From NCBI GenBank assembly GCA_039105265.1, contig JAPFFF010000087.1, forward strand, positions 47,774-111,773: a stretch of DNA of 64,000 bases. Direction: 5' to 3'. Source of the DNA: Tritrichomonas musculus. Its lineage: Eukaryota > Parabasalia > Tritrichomonadida > Tritrichomonadidae. This document shows, piece after piece, positions 1 through 15,800 of this stretch (the first letter of the stretch is position 1; the number at the start of each line of letters is the position of its first letter). The notes below the pieces were generated by a model. The model was not told the origin of the DNA. It searched no databases and worked only from the letters and a program-made list of their open reading frames with translations. The position numbers were made by a program, and so were the translations under genes.

Positions 1-659
1 TACAACTGCAATTTGAACCATCAGATTCAGCTGCAACTGCAATTGAACCATCAGATTAAACTACAACTGCAATTTGAACCATCAGATTCAGCTACAACTG
101 CAGTTGAATCATCAGATTAAACTACAACTGCAGTTGAACCATTAGATTCAGCTACAACTGCAATTTGAACCATCAGATTCAGCTGCAACTGCAATTGAAC
201 CATCAGATTAAACTACAACTTCAATTGAACCATTAGATTCAGCTGCAACTGCAATTTGAACCATTAGATTAAGCTACAACTGAAATTGAACCATTAGATT
301 AAACTACAACTGCAATTGAACCATCAGATTAAACTACAACTGCAATTGAACTATCAGATTAAACTACAACTGCAATTGAACCATCAGATTCAGCTGCAAC
401 TGCAATTTGAACCATCAGATTAAACTACAACTGCAATTGAACCATTAGATTCAGCTGCAACTTCAATTGAACCATCAGATTAAACTACAACTGCAATTGA
501 ACCATCAGATTCAGCTACAACTGCAATTGAACCATCAGATTAAACTACAACTGCAATTTGAACCATCAGATTCAGCTACAACTGCAATTGAACCATCAGA
601 TTAAACTACAACTGCAATTGAATTATCAGATTCAGCTACAACTGCAATTTGAACCATCA

Positions 660-3600
660 GATTAAACTACAACTGCAATTGAACCATCAGATTAAACTAC
701 AACTGCAATTGAACCATCAGATTCAGCTGCAACTGCAATTTGAACCATTAGATTAAACTACAACTGCAGTTGAACCATCAGATTCAGCTACAACTGCAAT
801 TTGAACCATCAGATTCAGCTACAACTGCAATTTGAACCATCAGATTAAACTACAACTGCAATTGAACCATCAGATTCAGCTACAACTGCAATTTGAACCA
901 TCAGATTCAGCTACAACTGCAATTTGAACCATCAGATTCAGCTACAACTGCAATTTGAACCATCAGATTAAACTACAACTGCAATTGAACCATTAGATTC
1001 AGCTGCAACTTCAATTGAACCATCAGATTAAACTACAACTGCAATTGAACCATCAGATTCAGCTACAACTGCAATTGAACCATCAGATTAAACTACAACT
1101 GCAATTTGAACCATCAGATTCAGCTACAACTGCAATTGAACCATCAGATTAAACTACAACTGCAATTTGAACCATCAGATTCAGCTACAACTGCAATTGA
1201 ACTATCAGATTAAACTACAACTGCAATTGAACCATCAGATTAAACTACAACTGCAATTGAATTATCAGATTCAGCTACAACTGCAATTTGAACCATCAGA
1301 TTAAACTACAACTGCAATTGAACCATCAGATTAAACTACAACTGCAATTGAACCATCAGATTCAGCTGCAACTGCAATTTGAACCATTAGATTAAACTAC
1401 AACTGCAGTTGAACCATTAGATTCAGCTACAACTGCAATTTGAACCATCAGATTCAGCTGCAACTGCAATTGAACCATCAGATTAAACTACAACTTCAAT
1501 TGAACCATTAGATTCAGCTGCAACTGCAATTTGAACCATTAGATTAAGCTACAACTGAAATTGAACCATTAGATTAAACTACAACTGCAATTGAACCATC
1601 AGATTAAACTACAACTGCAATTTGAATCATCAGATTAAACTACAACTGCAATTTGAATCATCAGATTAAACTACAACTGCAATTTGAATCATCAGATTAA
1701 ACTACAACTGCAGTTGAACCATTAGATTCAGCTACAACTGCAATTTGAACCATCAGATTCAGCTGCAACTGCAATTGAACCATCAGATTAAACTACAACT
1801 GCAATTTGAACCATCAGATTAAACTACAACTGCAATTTGAACCATCAGATTCAGCTACAACTGCAATTGAACCATCAGATTAAACTACAACTGCAATTTG
1901 AATCATCAGATTAAACTACAACTGCAATTTGAATCATCAGATTAAACTACAACTGCAGTTGAATCATCAGATTAAACTACAACTGCAGTTGAACCATTAG
2001 ATTCAGCTACAACTGCAATTTGAACCATCAGATTCAGCTGCAACTGCAATTGAACCATCAGATTAAACTACAACTGCAATTTGAACCATCAGATTCAGCT
2101 ACAACTGCAGTTGAATCATCAGATTAAACTACAACTGCAGTTGAACCATTAGATTCAGCTACAACTGCAATTTGAACCATCAGATTCAGCTGCAACTGCA
2201 ATTGAACCATCAGATTAAACTACAACTTCAATTGAACCATTAGATTCAGCTGCAACTGCAATTTGAACCATTAGATTAAGCTACAACTGAAATTGAACCA
2301 TTAGATTAAACTACAACTGCAATTGAACCATCAGATTAAACTACAACTGCAATTGAACTATCAGATTAAACTACAACTGCAATTGAACCATCAGATTCAG
2401 CTGCAACTGCAATTTGAACCATCAGATTAAACTACAACTGCAATTTGAATCATCAGATTAAACTACAACTGCAATTTGAACCATCAGATTAAACTACAAC
2501 TGCAGTTGAATCATCAGATTAAACTACAACTGCAGTTGAACCATTAGATTCAGCTAAAACTGCAATTTGAACCATCAGATTAAACTACAACTGCAGTTGA
2601 ATCATCAGATTAAACTACAACTGCAATTGAACCATCAGATTAAACTACAACTGCAATTTGAATCATCAGATTAAACTACAACTGCAATTGAACCATCAGA
2701 TTCAGCTGCAACTTCAATTGAACCATCAGATTCAGCTACAACTGCAATTGAACCATCAGATTAAACTACAACTGCAATTTGAACCATCAGATTCAGCTAC
2801 AACTGCAATTGAACCATCAGATTAAACTACAACTGCAATTGAACCATCAGATTAAACTACAACTGCAATTGAATTATCAGATTCAGCTACAACTGCAATT
2901 TGAACCATCAGATTAAACTACAACTGCAATTGAACCATCAGATTAAACTACAACTGCAATTGAACCATCAGATTCAGCTGCAACTGCAATTGAACCATCA
3001 GATTAAACTACAACTTCAATTGAACCATTAGATTCAGCTGCAACTGCAATTTGAACCATTAGATTAAGCTACAACTGAAATTGAACCATTAGATTAAACT
3101 ACAACTGCAATTGAACCATCAGATTAAACTACAACTGCAATTGAACTATCAGATTAAACTACAACTGCAATTGAACCATCAGATTCAGCTGCAACTGCAA
3201 TTTGAACCATCAGATTAAACTACAACTGCAATTTGAATCATCAGATTAAACTACAACTGCAATTTGAACCATCAGATTAAACTACAACTGCAGTTGAATC
3301 ATCAGATTAAACTACAACTGCAGTTGAACCATTAGATTCAGCTAAAACTGCAATTTGAACCATCAGATTCAGCTGCAACTGCAATTGAACCATCAGATTA
3401 AACTACAACTGCAATTTGAACCATCAGATTAAACTACAACTGCAATTTGAACCATCAGATTAAACTACAACTGCAATTGAACCATCAGATTAAACTACAA
3501 CTGCAATTTGAATCATCAGATTAAACTACAACTGCAATTTGAATCATCAGATTAAACTACAACTGCAGTTGAATCATCAGATTAAACTACAACTGCAGTT

Positions 3601-6600
3601 GAACCATTAGATTCAGCTACAACTGCAATTTGAACCATCAGATTCAGCTGCAACTGCAATTGAACCATCAGATTAAACTACAACTGCAATTTGAACCATC
3701 AGATTCAGCTACAACTGCAGTTGAATCATCAGATTAAACTACAACTGCAGTTGAACCATTAGATTCAGCTACAACTGCAATTTGAACCATCAGATTCAGC
3801 TGCAACTGCAATTGAACCATCAGATTAAACTACAACTTCAATTGAACCATTAGATTCAGCTGCAACTGCAATTTGAACCATTAGATTAAGCTACAACTGA
3901 AATTGAACCATTAGATTAAACTACAACTGCAATTGAACCATCAGATTAAACTACAACTGCAGTTGAACTATCAGATTAAACTACAACTGCAATTGAACCA
4001 TCAGATTCAGCTGCAACTGCAATTTGAACCATCAGATTAAGCTACAACTGAAATTGAACCATTAGATTAAACTACAACTGCAATTGAACCATCAGATTAA
4101 ACTACAACTGCAATTGAACCATCAGATTCAGCTGCAACTGCAATTTGAACCATTAGATTAAACTACAACTGCAGTTGAACCATCAGATTCAGCTACAACT
4201 GCAATTTGAACCATCAGATTCAGCTACAACTGCAATTTGAACCATCAGATTAAACTACAACTGCAATTGAACCATCAGATTCAGCTACAACTGCAATTTG
4301 AACCATCAGATTCAGCTACAACTGCAATTTGAACCATCAGATTCAGCTACAACTGCAATTTGAACCATCAGATTAAACTACAACTGCAATTGAACCATTA
4401 GATTCAGCTGCAACTTCAATTGAACCATCAGATTAAACTACAACTGCAATTGAACCATCAGATTCAGCTACAACTGCAATTGAACCATCAGATTAAACTA
4501 CAACTGCAATTTGAACCATCAGATTCAGCTACAACTGCAATTGAACCATCAGATTAAACTACAACTGCAATTTGAACCATCAGATTCAGCTACAACTGCA
4601 ATTGAACTATCAGATTAAACTACAACTGCAATTGAACCATCAGATTAAACTACAACTGCAATTGAATTATCAGATTCAGCTACAACTGCAATTTGAACCA
4701 TCAGATTAAACTACAACTGCAATTGAACCATCAGATTAAACTACAACTGCAATTGAACCATCAGATTCAGCTGCAACTGCAATTTGAACCATTAGATTAA
4801 ACTACAACTGCAGTTGAACCATTAGATTCAGCTACAACTGCAATTTGAACCATCAGATTCAGCTGCAACTGCAATTGAACCATCAGATTAAACTACAACT
4901 TCAATTGAACCATTAGATTCAGCTGCAACTGCAATTTGAACCATTAGATTAAGCTACAACTGAAATTGAACCATTAGATTAAACTACAACTGCAATTGAA
5001 CCATCAGATTAAACTACAACTGCAATTTGAATCATCAGATTAAACTACAACTGCAATTTGAATCATCAGATTAAACTACAACTGCAATTTGAATCATCAG
5101 ATTAAACTACAACTGCAGTTGAACCATTAGATTCAGCTACAACTGCAATTTGAACCATCAGATTCAGCTGCAACTGCAATTGAACCATCAGATTAAACTA
5201 CAACTGCAATTTGAACCATCAGATTAAACTACAACTGCAATTTGAACCATCAGATTCAGCTACAACTGCAATTGAACCATCAGATTAAACTACAACTGCA
5301 ATTTGAATCATCAGATTAAACTACAACTGCAATTTGAATCATCAGATTAAACTACAACTGCAGTTGAATCATCAGATTAAACTACAACTGCAGTTGAACC
5401 ATTAGATTCAGCTACAACTGCAATTTGAACCATCAGATTCAGCTGCAACTGCAATTGAACCATCAGATTAAACTACAACTGCAATTTGAACCATCAGATT
5501 CAGCTACAACTGCAGTTGAATCATCAGATTAAACTACAACTGCAGTTGAACCATTAGATTCAGCTACAACTGCAATTTGAACCATCAGATTCAGCTGCAA
5601 CTGCAATTGAACCATCAGATTAAACTACAACTTCAATTGAACCATTAGATTCAGCTGCAACTGCAATTTGAACCATTAGATTAAGCTACAACTGAAATTG
5701 AACCATTAGATTAAACTACAACTGCAATTGAACCATCAGATTAAACTACAACTGCAATTGAACTATCAGATTAAACTACAACTGCAATTGAACCATCAGA
5801 TTCAGCTGCAACTGCAATTTGAACCATCAGATTAAACTACAACTGCAATTTGAATCATCAGATTAAACTACAACTGCAATTTGAACCATCAGATTAAACT
5901 ACAACTGCAGTTGAATCATCAGATTAAACTACAACTGCAGTTGAACCATTAGATTCAGCTAAAACTGCAATTTGAACCATCAGATTAAACTACAACTGCA
6001 GTTGAATCATCAGATTAAACTACAACTGCAATTGAACCATCAGATTAAACTACAACTGCAATTTGAATCATCAGATTAAACTACAACTGCAATTGAACCA
6101 TCAGATTCAGCTGCAACTTCAATTGAACCATCAGATTCAGCTACAACTGCAATTGAACCATCAGATTAAACTACAACTGCAATTTGAACCATCAGATTCA
6201 GCTACAACTGCAATTGAACCATCAGATTAAACTACAACTGCAATTGAACCATCAGATTAAACTACAACTGCAATTGAATTATCAGATTCAGCTACAACTG
6301 CAATTTGAACCATCAGATTAAACTACAACTGCAATTGAACCATCAGATTAAACTACAACTGCAATTGAACCATCAGATTCAGCTGCAACTGCAATTGAAC
6401 CATCAGATTAAACTACAACTTCAATTGAACCATTAGATTCAGCTGCAACTGCAATTTGAACCATTAGATTAAGCTACAACTGAAATTGAACCATTAGATT
6501 AAACTACAACTGCAATTGAACCATCAGATTAAACTACAACTGCAATTGAACTATCAGATTAAACTACAACTGCAATTGAACCATCAGATTCAGCTGCAAC

Positions 6601-7440
6601 TGCAATTTGAACCATCAGATTAAACTACAACTGCAATTTGAATCATCAGATTAAACTACAACTGCAATTTGAACCATCAGATTAAACTACAACTGCAGTT
6701 GAATCATCAGATTAAACTACAACTGCAGTTGAACCATTAGATTCAGCTAAAACTGCAATTTGAACCATCAGATTCAGCTGCAACTGCAATTGAACCATCA
6801 GATTAAACTACAACTGCAATTTGAACCATCAGATTAAACTACAACTGCAATTTGAACCATCAGATTAAACTACAACTGCAATTGAACCATCAGATTAAAC
6901 TACAACTGCAATTTGAATCATCAGATTAAACTACAACTGCAATTTGAATCATCAGATTAAACTACAACTGCAGTTGAATCATCAGATTAAACTACAACTG
7001 CAGTTGAACCATTAGATTCAGCTACAACTGCAATTTGAACCATCAGATTCAGCTGCAACTGCAATTGAACCATCAGATTAAACTACAACTGCAATTTGAA
7101 CCATCAGATTCAGCTACAACTGCAGTTGAATCATCAGATTAAACTACAACTGCAGTTGAACCATTAGATTCAGCTACAACTGCAATTTGAACCATCAGAT
7201 TCAGCTGCAACTGCAATTGAACCATCAGATTAAACTACAACTTCAATTGAACCATTAGATTCAGCTGCAACTGCAATTTGAACCATTAGATTAAGCTACA
7301 ACTGAAATTGAACCATTAGATTAAACTACAACTGCAATTGAACCATCAGATTAAACTACAACTGCAATTGAACTATCAGATTAAACTACAACTGCAATTG
7401 AACCATCAGATTCAGCTGCAACTGCAATTTGAACCATCAG
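660..7440 (+). repeat. Tandem duplication, 3,405-bp higher-order unit
   Basis: Copy one is about 660-4,035 and copy two about 4,065-7,440. Marker monomers at 1,546, 2,278, 3,066 and 3,888 recur at 4,951, 5,683, 6,471 and 7,293, each exactly 3,405 bp later. A CTGCAGTTG join at 766 recurs at 4,171. By marker spacing the unit is about 112 monomers, of which about 45 are 31 bp. The copies lie almost end to end, with a hybrid stretch at 4,035-4,065 carrying an extra marker at 4,039. The exact conservation of every 1-bp T-run length between copies points to a recent block duplication rather than monomer-by-monomer homogenisation. Confidence 0.88.
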
Positions 7441-9850
7441 ATTAAACTACAACTGCAATTTGAATCATCAGATTAAACTACAACTGCAATTTGAACCATC
7501 AGATTAAACTACAACTGCAGTTGAATCATCAGATTCAGCTACAACTGCAATTTGAACCATCAGATTCAGCTACAACTGCAATTTGAACCATCAGATTCAG
7601 CTACAACTGCAATTTGAACCATCAGATTAAACTACAACTGAAATTGAACCATTAGATTAAACTACAACTGCAATTGAACCATCAGATTAAACTACAACTG
7701 CAATTGAACTATCAGATTAAACTACAACTGCAATTGAACCATCAGATTCAGCTGCAACTGCAATTTGAACCATCAGATTAAACTACAACTGCAATTTGAA
7801 TCATCAGATTAAACTACAACTGCAATTTGAACCATCAGATTAAACTACAACTGCAGTTGAATCATCAGATTAAACTACAACTGCAGTTGAACCATTAGAT
7901 TCAGCTAAAACTGCAATTTGAACCATCAGATTCAGCTGCAACTGCAATTGAACCATCAGATTAAACTACAACTGCAATTTGAACCATCAGATTAAACTAC
8001 AACTGCAATTTGAACCATCAGATTAAACTACAACTGCAATTGAACCATCAGATTAAACTACAACTGCAATTTGAATCATCAGATTAAACTACAACTGCAA
8101 TTTGAATCATCAGATTAAACTACAACTGCAGTTGAATCATCAGATTAAACTACAACTGCAGTTGAACCATTAGATTCAGCTACAACTGCAATTTGAACCA
8201 TCAGATTCAGCTGCAACTGCAATTGAACCATCAGATTAAACTACAACTGCAATTTGAACCATCAGATTCAGCTACAACTGCAGTTGAATCATCAGATTAA
8301 ACTACAACTGCAGTTGAACCATTAGATTCAGCTACAACTGCAATTTGAACCATCAGATTCAGCTGCAACTGCAATTGAACCATCAGATTAAACTACAACT
8401 TCAATTGAACCATTAGATTCAGCTGCAACTGCAATTTGAACCATTAGATTAAGCTACAACTGAAATTGAACCATTAGATTAAACTACAACTGCAATTGAA
8501 CCATCAGATTAAACTACAACTGCAATTGAACTATCAGATTAAACTACAACTGCAATTGAACCATCAGATTCAGCTGCAACTGCAATTTGAACCATCAGAT
8601 TAAACTACAACTGCAATTTGAATCATCAGATTAAACTACAACTGCAATTTGAACCATCAGATTAAACTACAACTGCAGTTGAATCATCAGATTCAGCTAC
8701 AACTGCAATTTGAACCATCAGATTCAGCTACAACTGCAATTTGAACCATCAGATTCAGCTACAACTGCAATTTGAACCATCAGATTAAACTACAACTGCA
8801 ATTGAACCATTAGATTCAGCTGCAACTTCAATTGAACCATCAGATTAAACTACAACTGCAATTGAACCATCAGATTCAGCTACAACTGCAATTGAACCAT
8901 CAGATTAAACTACAACTGCAATTTGAACCATTAGATTCAGCTGCAACTTCAATTGAACCATCAGATTAAACTACAACTGCAATTGAACCATCAGATTCAG
9001 CTACAACTGCAATTGAACCATCAGATTCAGCTACAACTGCAATTTGAACCATCAGATTCAGCTACAACTGCAATTTGAACCATCAGATTCAGCTACAACT
9101 GCAATTGAACCATCAGATTAAACTACAACTGCAATTTGAATCATCAGATTAAACTACAACTGCAATTTGAATCATCAGATTAAACTACAACTGCAGTTGA
9201 ATCATCAGATTAAACTACAACTGCAGTTGAACCATTAGATTCAGCTACAACTGCAATTTGAACCATCAGATTCAGCTGCAACTGCAATTGAACCATCAGA
9301 TTAAACTACAACTGCAATTTGAACCATCAGATTCAGCTACAACTGCAGTTGAATCATCAGATTAAACTACAACTGCAGTTGAACCATTAGATTCAGCTAC
9401 AACTGCAATTTGAACCATCAGATTCAGCTGCAACTGCAATTGAACCATCAGATTAAACTACAACTTCAATTGAACCATTAGATTCAGCTGCAACTGCAAT
9501 TTGAACCATTAGATTAAGCTACAACTGAAATTGAACCATTAGATTAAACTACAACTGCAATTGAACCATCAGATTAAACTACAACTGCAATTGAACTATC
9601 AGATTAAACTACAACTGCAATTGAACCATCAGATTCAGCTGCAACTGCAATTTGAACCATCAGATTAAACTACAACTGCAATTTGAATCATCAGATTAAA
9701 CTACAACTGCAATTTGAACCATCAGATTAAACTACAACTGCAGTTGAATCATCAGATTCAGCTACAACTGCAATTTGAACCATCAGATTCAGCTACAACT
9801 GCAATTTGAACCATCAGATTCAGCTACAACTGCAATTTGAACCATTAGAT
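7020..9850 (+). repeat. Locally amplified ~1.1-kb modules, three partial copies
   Basis: Markers at 7,293, 8,451 and 9,516 are followed at the same distance by an unusual GTTGAATCATCAGATTCAGC join (GATTCAG at 7,532, 8,690 and 9,755). The offsets are 1,158 and 1,065 bp. Downstream of that join the copies part company: the first continues with CTACAACTGAAATTG at about 7,631, the second with a CTTCAA monomer, the third with a short path to the next marker at 9,974. This looks like repeated exchange at the same register with different resolution points. Edges are approximate. Confidence 0.68.
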
Positions 9851-10449
9851 TCAGCTACAACTGCAATTTGAACCATCAGATTCAGCTGCAACTGCAATTG
9901 AACCATCAGATTAAACTACAACTTCAATTGAACCATTAGATTCAGCTGCAACTGCAATTTGAACCATTAGATTAAGCTACAACTGAAATTGAACCATTAG
10001 ATTAAACTACAACTGCAATTGAACCATCAGATTAAACTACAACTGCAATTGAACTATCAGATTAAACTACAACTGCAATTGAACCATCAGATTAAACTAC
10101 AACTGCAATTTGAATCATCAGATTAAACTACAACTGCAATTTGAACCATCAGATTAAACTACAACTGCAATTTGAATCATCAGATTAAACTACAACTGCA
10201 ATTTGAACCATCAGATTAAACTACAACTGCAGTTGAATCATCAGATTAAACTACAACTGCAGTTGAACCATTAGATTCAGCTAAAACTGCAATTTGAACC
10301 ATCAGATTAAACTACAACTGCAGTTGAATCATCAGATTAAACTACAACTGCAATTGAACCATCAGATTAAACTACAACTGCAATTTGAATCATCAGATTA
10401 AACTACAACTGCAATTGAACCATCAGATTCAGCTGCAACTTCAATTGAA

Positions 10450-12840
10450 CCATCAGATTAAACTACAACTGCAATTTGAACCATCAGATTCAGCTACAAC
10501 TGCAATTGAACCATCAGATTAAACTACAACTGCAATTGAATTATCAGATTCAGCTACAACTGCAATTTGAACCATCAGATTAAACTACAACTGCAATTGA
10601 ACCATCAGATTAAACTACAACTGCAATTGAACCATCAGATTCAGCTGCAACTGCAATTTGAACCATTAGATTAAACTACAACTGCAGTTGAACCATTAGA
10701 TTCAGCTACAACTGCAATTTGAACCATCAGATTCAGCTGCAACTGCAATTGAACCATCAGATTAAACTACAACTTCAATTGAACCATTAGATTCAGCTGC
10801 AACTGCAATTTGAACCATTAGATTAAGCTACAACTGAAATTGAACCATTAGATTAAACTACAACTGCAATTGAACCATCAGATTAAACTACAACTGCAAT
10901 TGAACTATCAGATTAAACTACAACTGCAATTGAACCATCAGATTCAGCTGCAACTGCAATTTGAACCATCAGATTAAACTACAACTGCAATTTGAATCAT
11001 CAGATTAAACTACAACTGCAATTTGAACCATCAGATTAAACTACAACTGCAGTTGAATCATCAGATTAAACTACAACTGCAGTTGAACCATTAGATTCAG
11101 CTAAAACTGCAATTTGAACCATCAGATTCAGCTGCAACTGCAATTGAACCATCAGATTAAACTACAACTGCAATTTGAACCATCAGATTAAACTACAACT
11201 GCAATTTGAACCATCAGATTAAACTACAACTGCAATTGAACCATCAGATTAAACTACAACTGCAATTTGAATCATCAGATTAAACTACAACTGCAGTTGA
11301 ATCATCAGATTAAACTACAACTGCAGTTGAACCATTAGATTCAGCTACAACTGCAATTTGAACCATCAGATTCAGCTGCAACTGCAATTGAACCATCAGA
11401 TTAAACTACAACTGCAATTTGAACCATCAGATTCAGCTACAACTGCAGTTGAATCATCAGATTAAACTACAACTGCAGTTGAACCATTAGATTCAGCTAC
11501 AACTGCAATTTGAACCATCAGATTCAGCTGCAACTGCAATTGAACCATCAGATTAAACTACAACTGCAATTTGAACCATCAGATTCAGCTACAACTGCAG
11601 TTGAATCATCAGATTAAACTACAACTTCAATTGAACCATTAGATTCAGCTGCAACTGCAATTTGAACCATTAGATTAAGCTACAACTGAAATTGAACCAT
11701 TAGATTAAACTACAACTGCAATTGAACCATCAGATTAAACTACAACTGCAATTGAACTATCAGATTAAACTACAACTGCAATTGAACCATCAGATTCAGC
11801 TGCAACTGCAATTTGAACCATCAGATTAAACTACAACTGCAATTGAACCATTAGATTCAGCTGCAACTTCAATTGAACCATCAGATTAAACTACAACTGC
11901 AATTGAACCATCAGATTCAGCTACAACTGCAATTGAACCATCAGATTAAACTACAACTGCAATTTGAACCATCAGATTCAGCTACAACTGCAATTGAACC
12001 ATCAGATTAAACTACAACTGCAATTGAATTATCAGATTCAGCTACAACTGCAATTTGAACCATCAGATTAAACTACAACTGCAATTGAACCATCAGATTA
12101 AACTACAACTGCAATTGAACCATCAGATTCAGCTGCAACTGCAATTTGAACCATTAGATTAAACTACAACTGCAGTTGAACCATCAGATTCAGCTACAAC
12201 TGCAATTTGAACCATCAGATTCAGCTACAACTGCAATTTGAACCATCAGATTAAACTACAACTGCAATTGAACCATCAGATTCAGCTACAACTGCAATTT
12301 GAACCATCAGATTCAGCTACAACTGCAATATGAACCATCAGATTCAGCTACAACTGCAATTTGAACCATCAGATTAAACTACAACTGCAATTGAACCATT
12401 AGATTCAGCTGCAACTTCAATTGAACCATCAGATTAAACTACAACTGCAATTGAACCATCAGATTCAGCTACAACTGCAATTGAACCATCAGATTAAACT
12501 ACAACTGCAATTTGAACCATCAGATTCAGCTACAACTGCAATTGAACCATCAGATTAAACTACAACTGCAATTTGAACCATCAGATTCAGCTACAACTGC
12601 AATTGAACTATCAGATTAAACTACAACTGCAATTGAACCATCAGATTAAACTACAACTGCAATTGAATTATCAGATTCAGCTACAACTGCAATTTGAACC
12701 ATCAGATTAAACTACAACTGCAATTGAACCATCAGATTAAACTACAACTGCAATTGAACCATCAGATTCAGCTGCAACTGCAATTTGAACCATTAGATTA
12801 AACTACAACTGCAGTTGAACCATTAGATTCAGCTACAACT
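10450..12840 (+). repeat. Block repeated at 11,908-bp offset (22.3-24.7 kb)
   Basis: Markers at 10,825 and 11,677 recur at 22,733 and 23,585, and the AATATG variant at 12,330 recurs at 24,238, all 11,908 bp later. The match ends near 12,840, where the first copy continues with CTACAACTGCAGTTGAATC and the second with CTGCAACTGCAATTTG. A third copy lies at 29.3-31.3 kb through the 6,562-bp duplication. This is a dispersed, not adjacent, relationship inside the array. The left edge was not resolved precisely. Confidence 0.72.
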
Positions 12841-15800
12841 GCAATTTGAACCATCAGATTCAGCTACAACTGCAGTTGAATCATCAGATTAAACTACAAC
12901 TGCAATTGAATTATCAGATTCAGCTACAACTGCAATTTGAACCATCAGATTAAACTACAACTGCAATTTGAACCATCAGATTCAGCTGCAACTGCAATTG
13001 AACCATCAGATTAAACTACAACTGCAATTTGAACCATCAGATTCAGCTGCAACTGCAATTGAACCATCAGATTAAACTACAACTGCAATTGAATTATCAG
13101 ATTCAGCTGCAACTGCAATTTGAACCATTAGATTAAACTACAACTGCAGTTGAACCATTAGATTCAGCTAAAACTGCAATTTGAACCATCAGATTAAACT
13201 ACAACTGCAATTGAATTATCAGATTCAGCTGCAACTGCAATTGAACCATCAGATTAAACTACAACTGCAATTTGAACCATCAGATTCAGCTGCAACTGCA
13301 ATTGAACCATCAGATTAAACTACAACTTCAATTGAACCATTAGATTCAGCTGCAACTGCAATTTGAACCATTAGATTAAGCTACAACTGAAATTGAACCA
13401 TTAGATTAAACTACAACTGCAATTGAACCATCAGATTAAACTACAACTGCAATTTGAATCATCAGATTAAACTACAACTGCAATTTGAATCATCAGATTA
13501 AACTACAACTGCAATTTGAATCATCAGATTAAACTACAACTGCAGTTGAACCATTAGATTCAGCTACAACTGCAATTTGAACCATCAGATTCAGCTGCAA
13601 CTGCAATTGAACCATCAGATTAAACTACAACTGCAATTTGAACCATCAGATTAAACTACAACTGCAATTTGAACCATCAGATTCAGCTACAACTGCAATT
13701 GAACCATCAGATTAAACTACAACTGCAATTTGAACCATCAGATTCAGCTACAACTGCAGTTGAATCATCAGATTAAACTACAACTGCAGTTGAATCATCA
13801 GATTAAACTACAACTGCAGTTGAACCATTAGATTCAGCTACAACTGCAATTTGAACCATCAGATTCAGCTGCAACTGCAATTGAACCATCAGATTAAACT
13901 ACAACTGCAATTTGAACCATCAGATTCAGCTACAACTGCAGTTGAATCATCAGATTAAACTACAACTGCAGTTGAACCATTAGATTCAGCTACAACTGCA
14001 ATTTGAACCATCAGATTCAGCTGCAACTGCAATTGAACCATCAGATTAAACTACAACTTCAATTGAACCATTAGATTCAGCTGCAACTGCAATTTGAACC
14101 ATTAGATTAAGCTACAACTGAAATTGAACCATTAGATTAAACTACAACTGCAATTGAACCATCAGATTAAACTACAACTGCAATTGAACTATCAGATTAA
14201 ACTACAACTGCAATTGAACCATCAGATTCAGCTGCAACTGCAATTTGAACCATCAGATTAAACTACAACTGCAATTTGAATCATCAGATTAAACTACAAC
14301 TGCAATTTGAACCATCAGATTAAACTACAACTGCAGTTGAATCATCAGATTAAACTACAACTGCAGTTGAACTATCAGATTCAGCTGCAACTGCAATTTG
14401 AACCATCAGATTAAACTACAACTGCAATTTGAATCATCAGATTAAACTATAACTGCAATTTGAACCATCAGATTAAACTACAACTGCAGTTGAATCATCA
14501 GATTCAGCTACAACTGCAATTTGAACCATCAGATTCAGCTACAACTGCAATTTGAACCATCAGATTCAGCTACAACTGCAATTTGAACCATCAGATTAAA
14601 CTACAACTGAAATTGAACCATTAGATTAAACTACAACTGCAATTGAACCATCAGATTAAACTACAACTGCAATTGAACTATCAGATTAAACTACAACTGC
14701 AATTGAACCATCAGATTCAGCTGCAACTGCAATTTGAACCATCAGATTAAACTACAACTGCAATTTGAATCATCAGATTAAACTACAACTGCAATTTGAA
14801 CCATCAGATTAAACTACAACTGCAGTTGAATCATCAGATTAAACTACAACTGCAGTTGAACCATTAGATTCAGCTAAAACTGCAATTTGAACCATCAGAT
14901 TCAGCTGCAACTGCAATTGAACCATCAGATTAAACTACAACTGCAATTTGAACCATCAGATTAAACTACAACTGCAATTTGAACCATCAGATTAAACTAC
15001 AACTGCAATTGAACCATCAGATTAAACTACAACTGCAATTTGAATCATCAGATTAAACTACAACTGCAATTTGAATCATCAGATTAAACTACAACTGCAG
15101 TTGAATCATCAGATTAAACTACAACTGCAGTTGAACCATTAGATTCAGCTACAACTGCAATTTGAACCATCAGATTCAGCTGCAACTGCAATTGAACCAT
15201 CAGATTAAACTACAACTGCAATTTGAACCATCAGATTCAGCTACAACTGCAGTTGAATCATCAGATTAAACTACAACTGCAGTTGAACCATTAGATTCAG
15301 CTACAACTGCAATTTGAACCATCAGATTCAGCTGCAACTGCAATTGAACCATCAGATTAAACTACAACTTCAATTGAACCATTAGATTCAGCTGCAACTG
15401 CAATTTGAACCATTAGATTAAGCTACAACTGAAATTGAACCATTAGATTAAACTACAACTGCAATTGAACCATCAGATTAAACTACAACTGCAATTTGAA
15501 TCATCAGATTAAACTACAACTGCAATTTGAATCATCAGATTAAACTACAACTGCAATTTGAATCATCAGATTAAACTACAACTGCAGTTGAACCATTAGA
15601 TTCAGCTACAACTGCAATTTGAACCATCAGATTCAGCTGCAACTGCAATTGAACCATCAGATTAAACTACAACTGCAATTTGAACCATCAGATTAAACTA
15701 CAACTGCAATTTGAACCATCAGATTCAGCTACAACTGCAATTGAACCATCAGATTAAACTACAACTGCAATTTGAACCATCAGATTCAGCTACAACTGCA

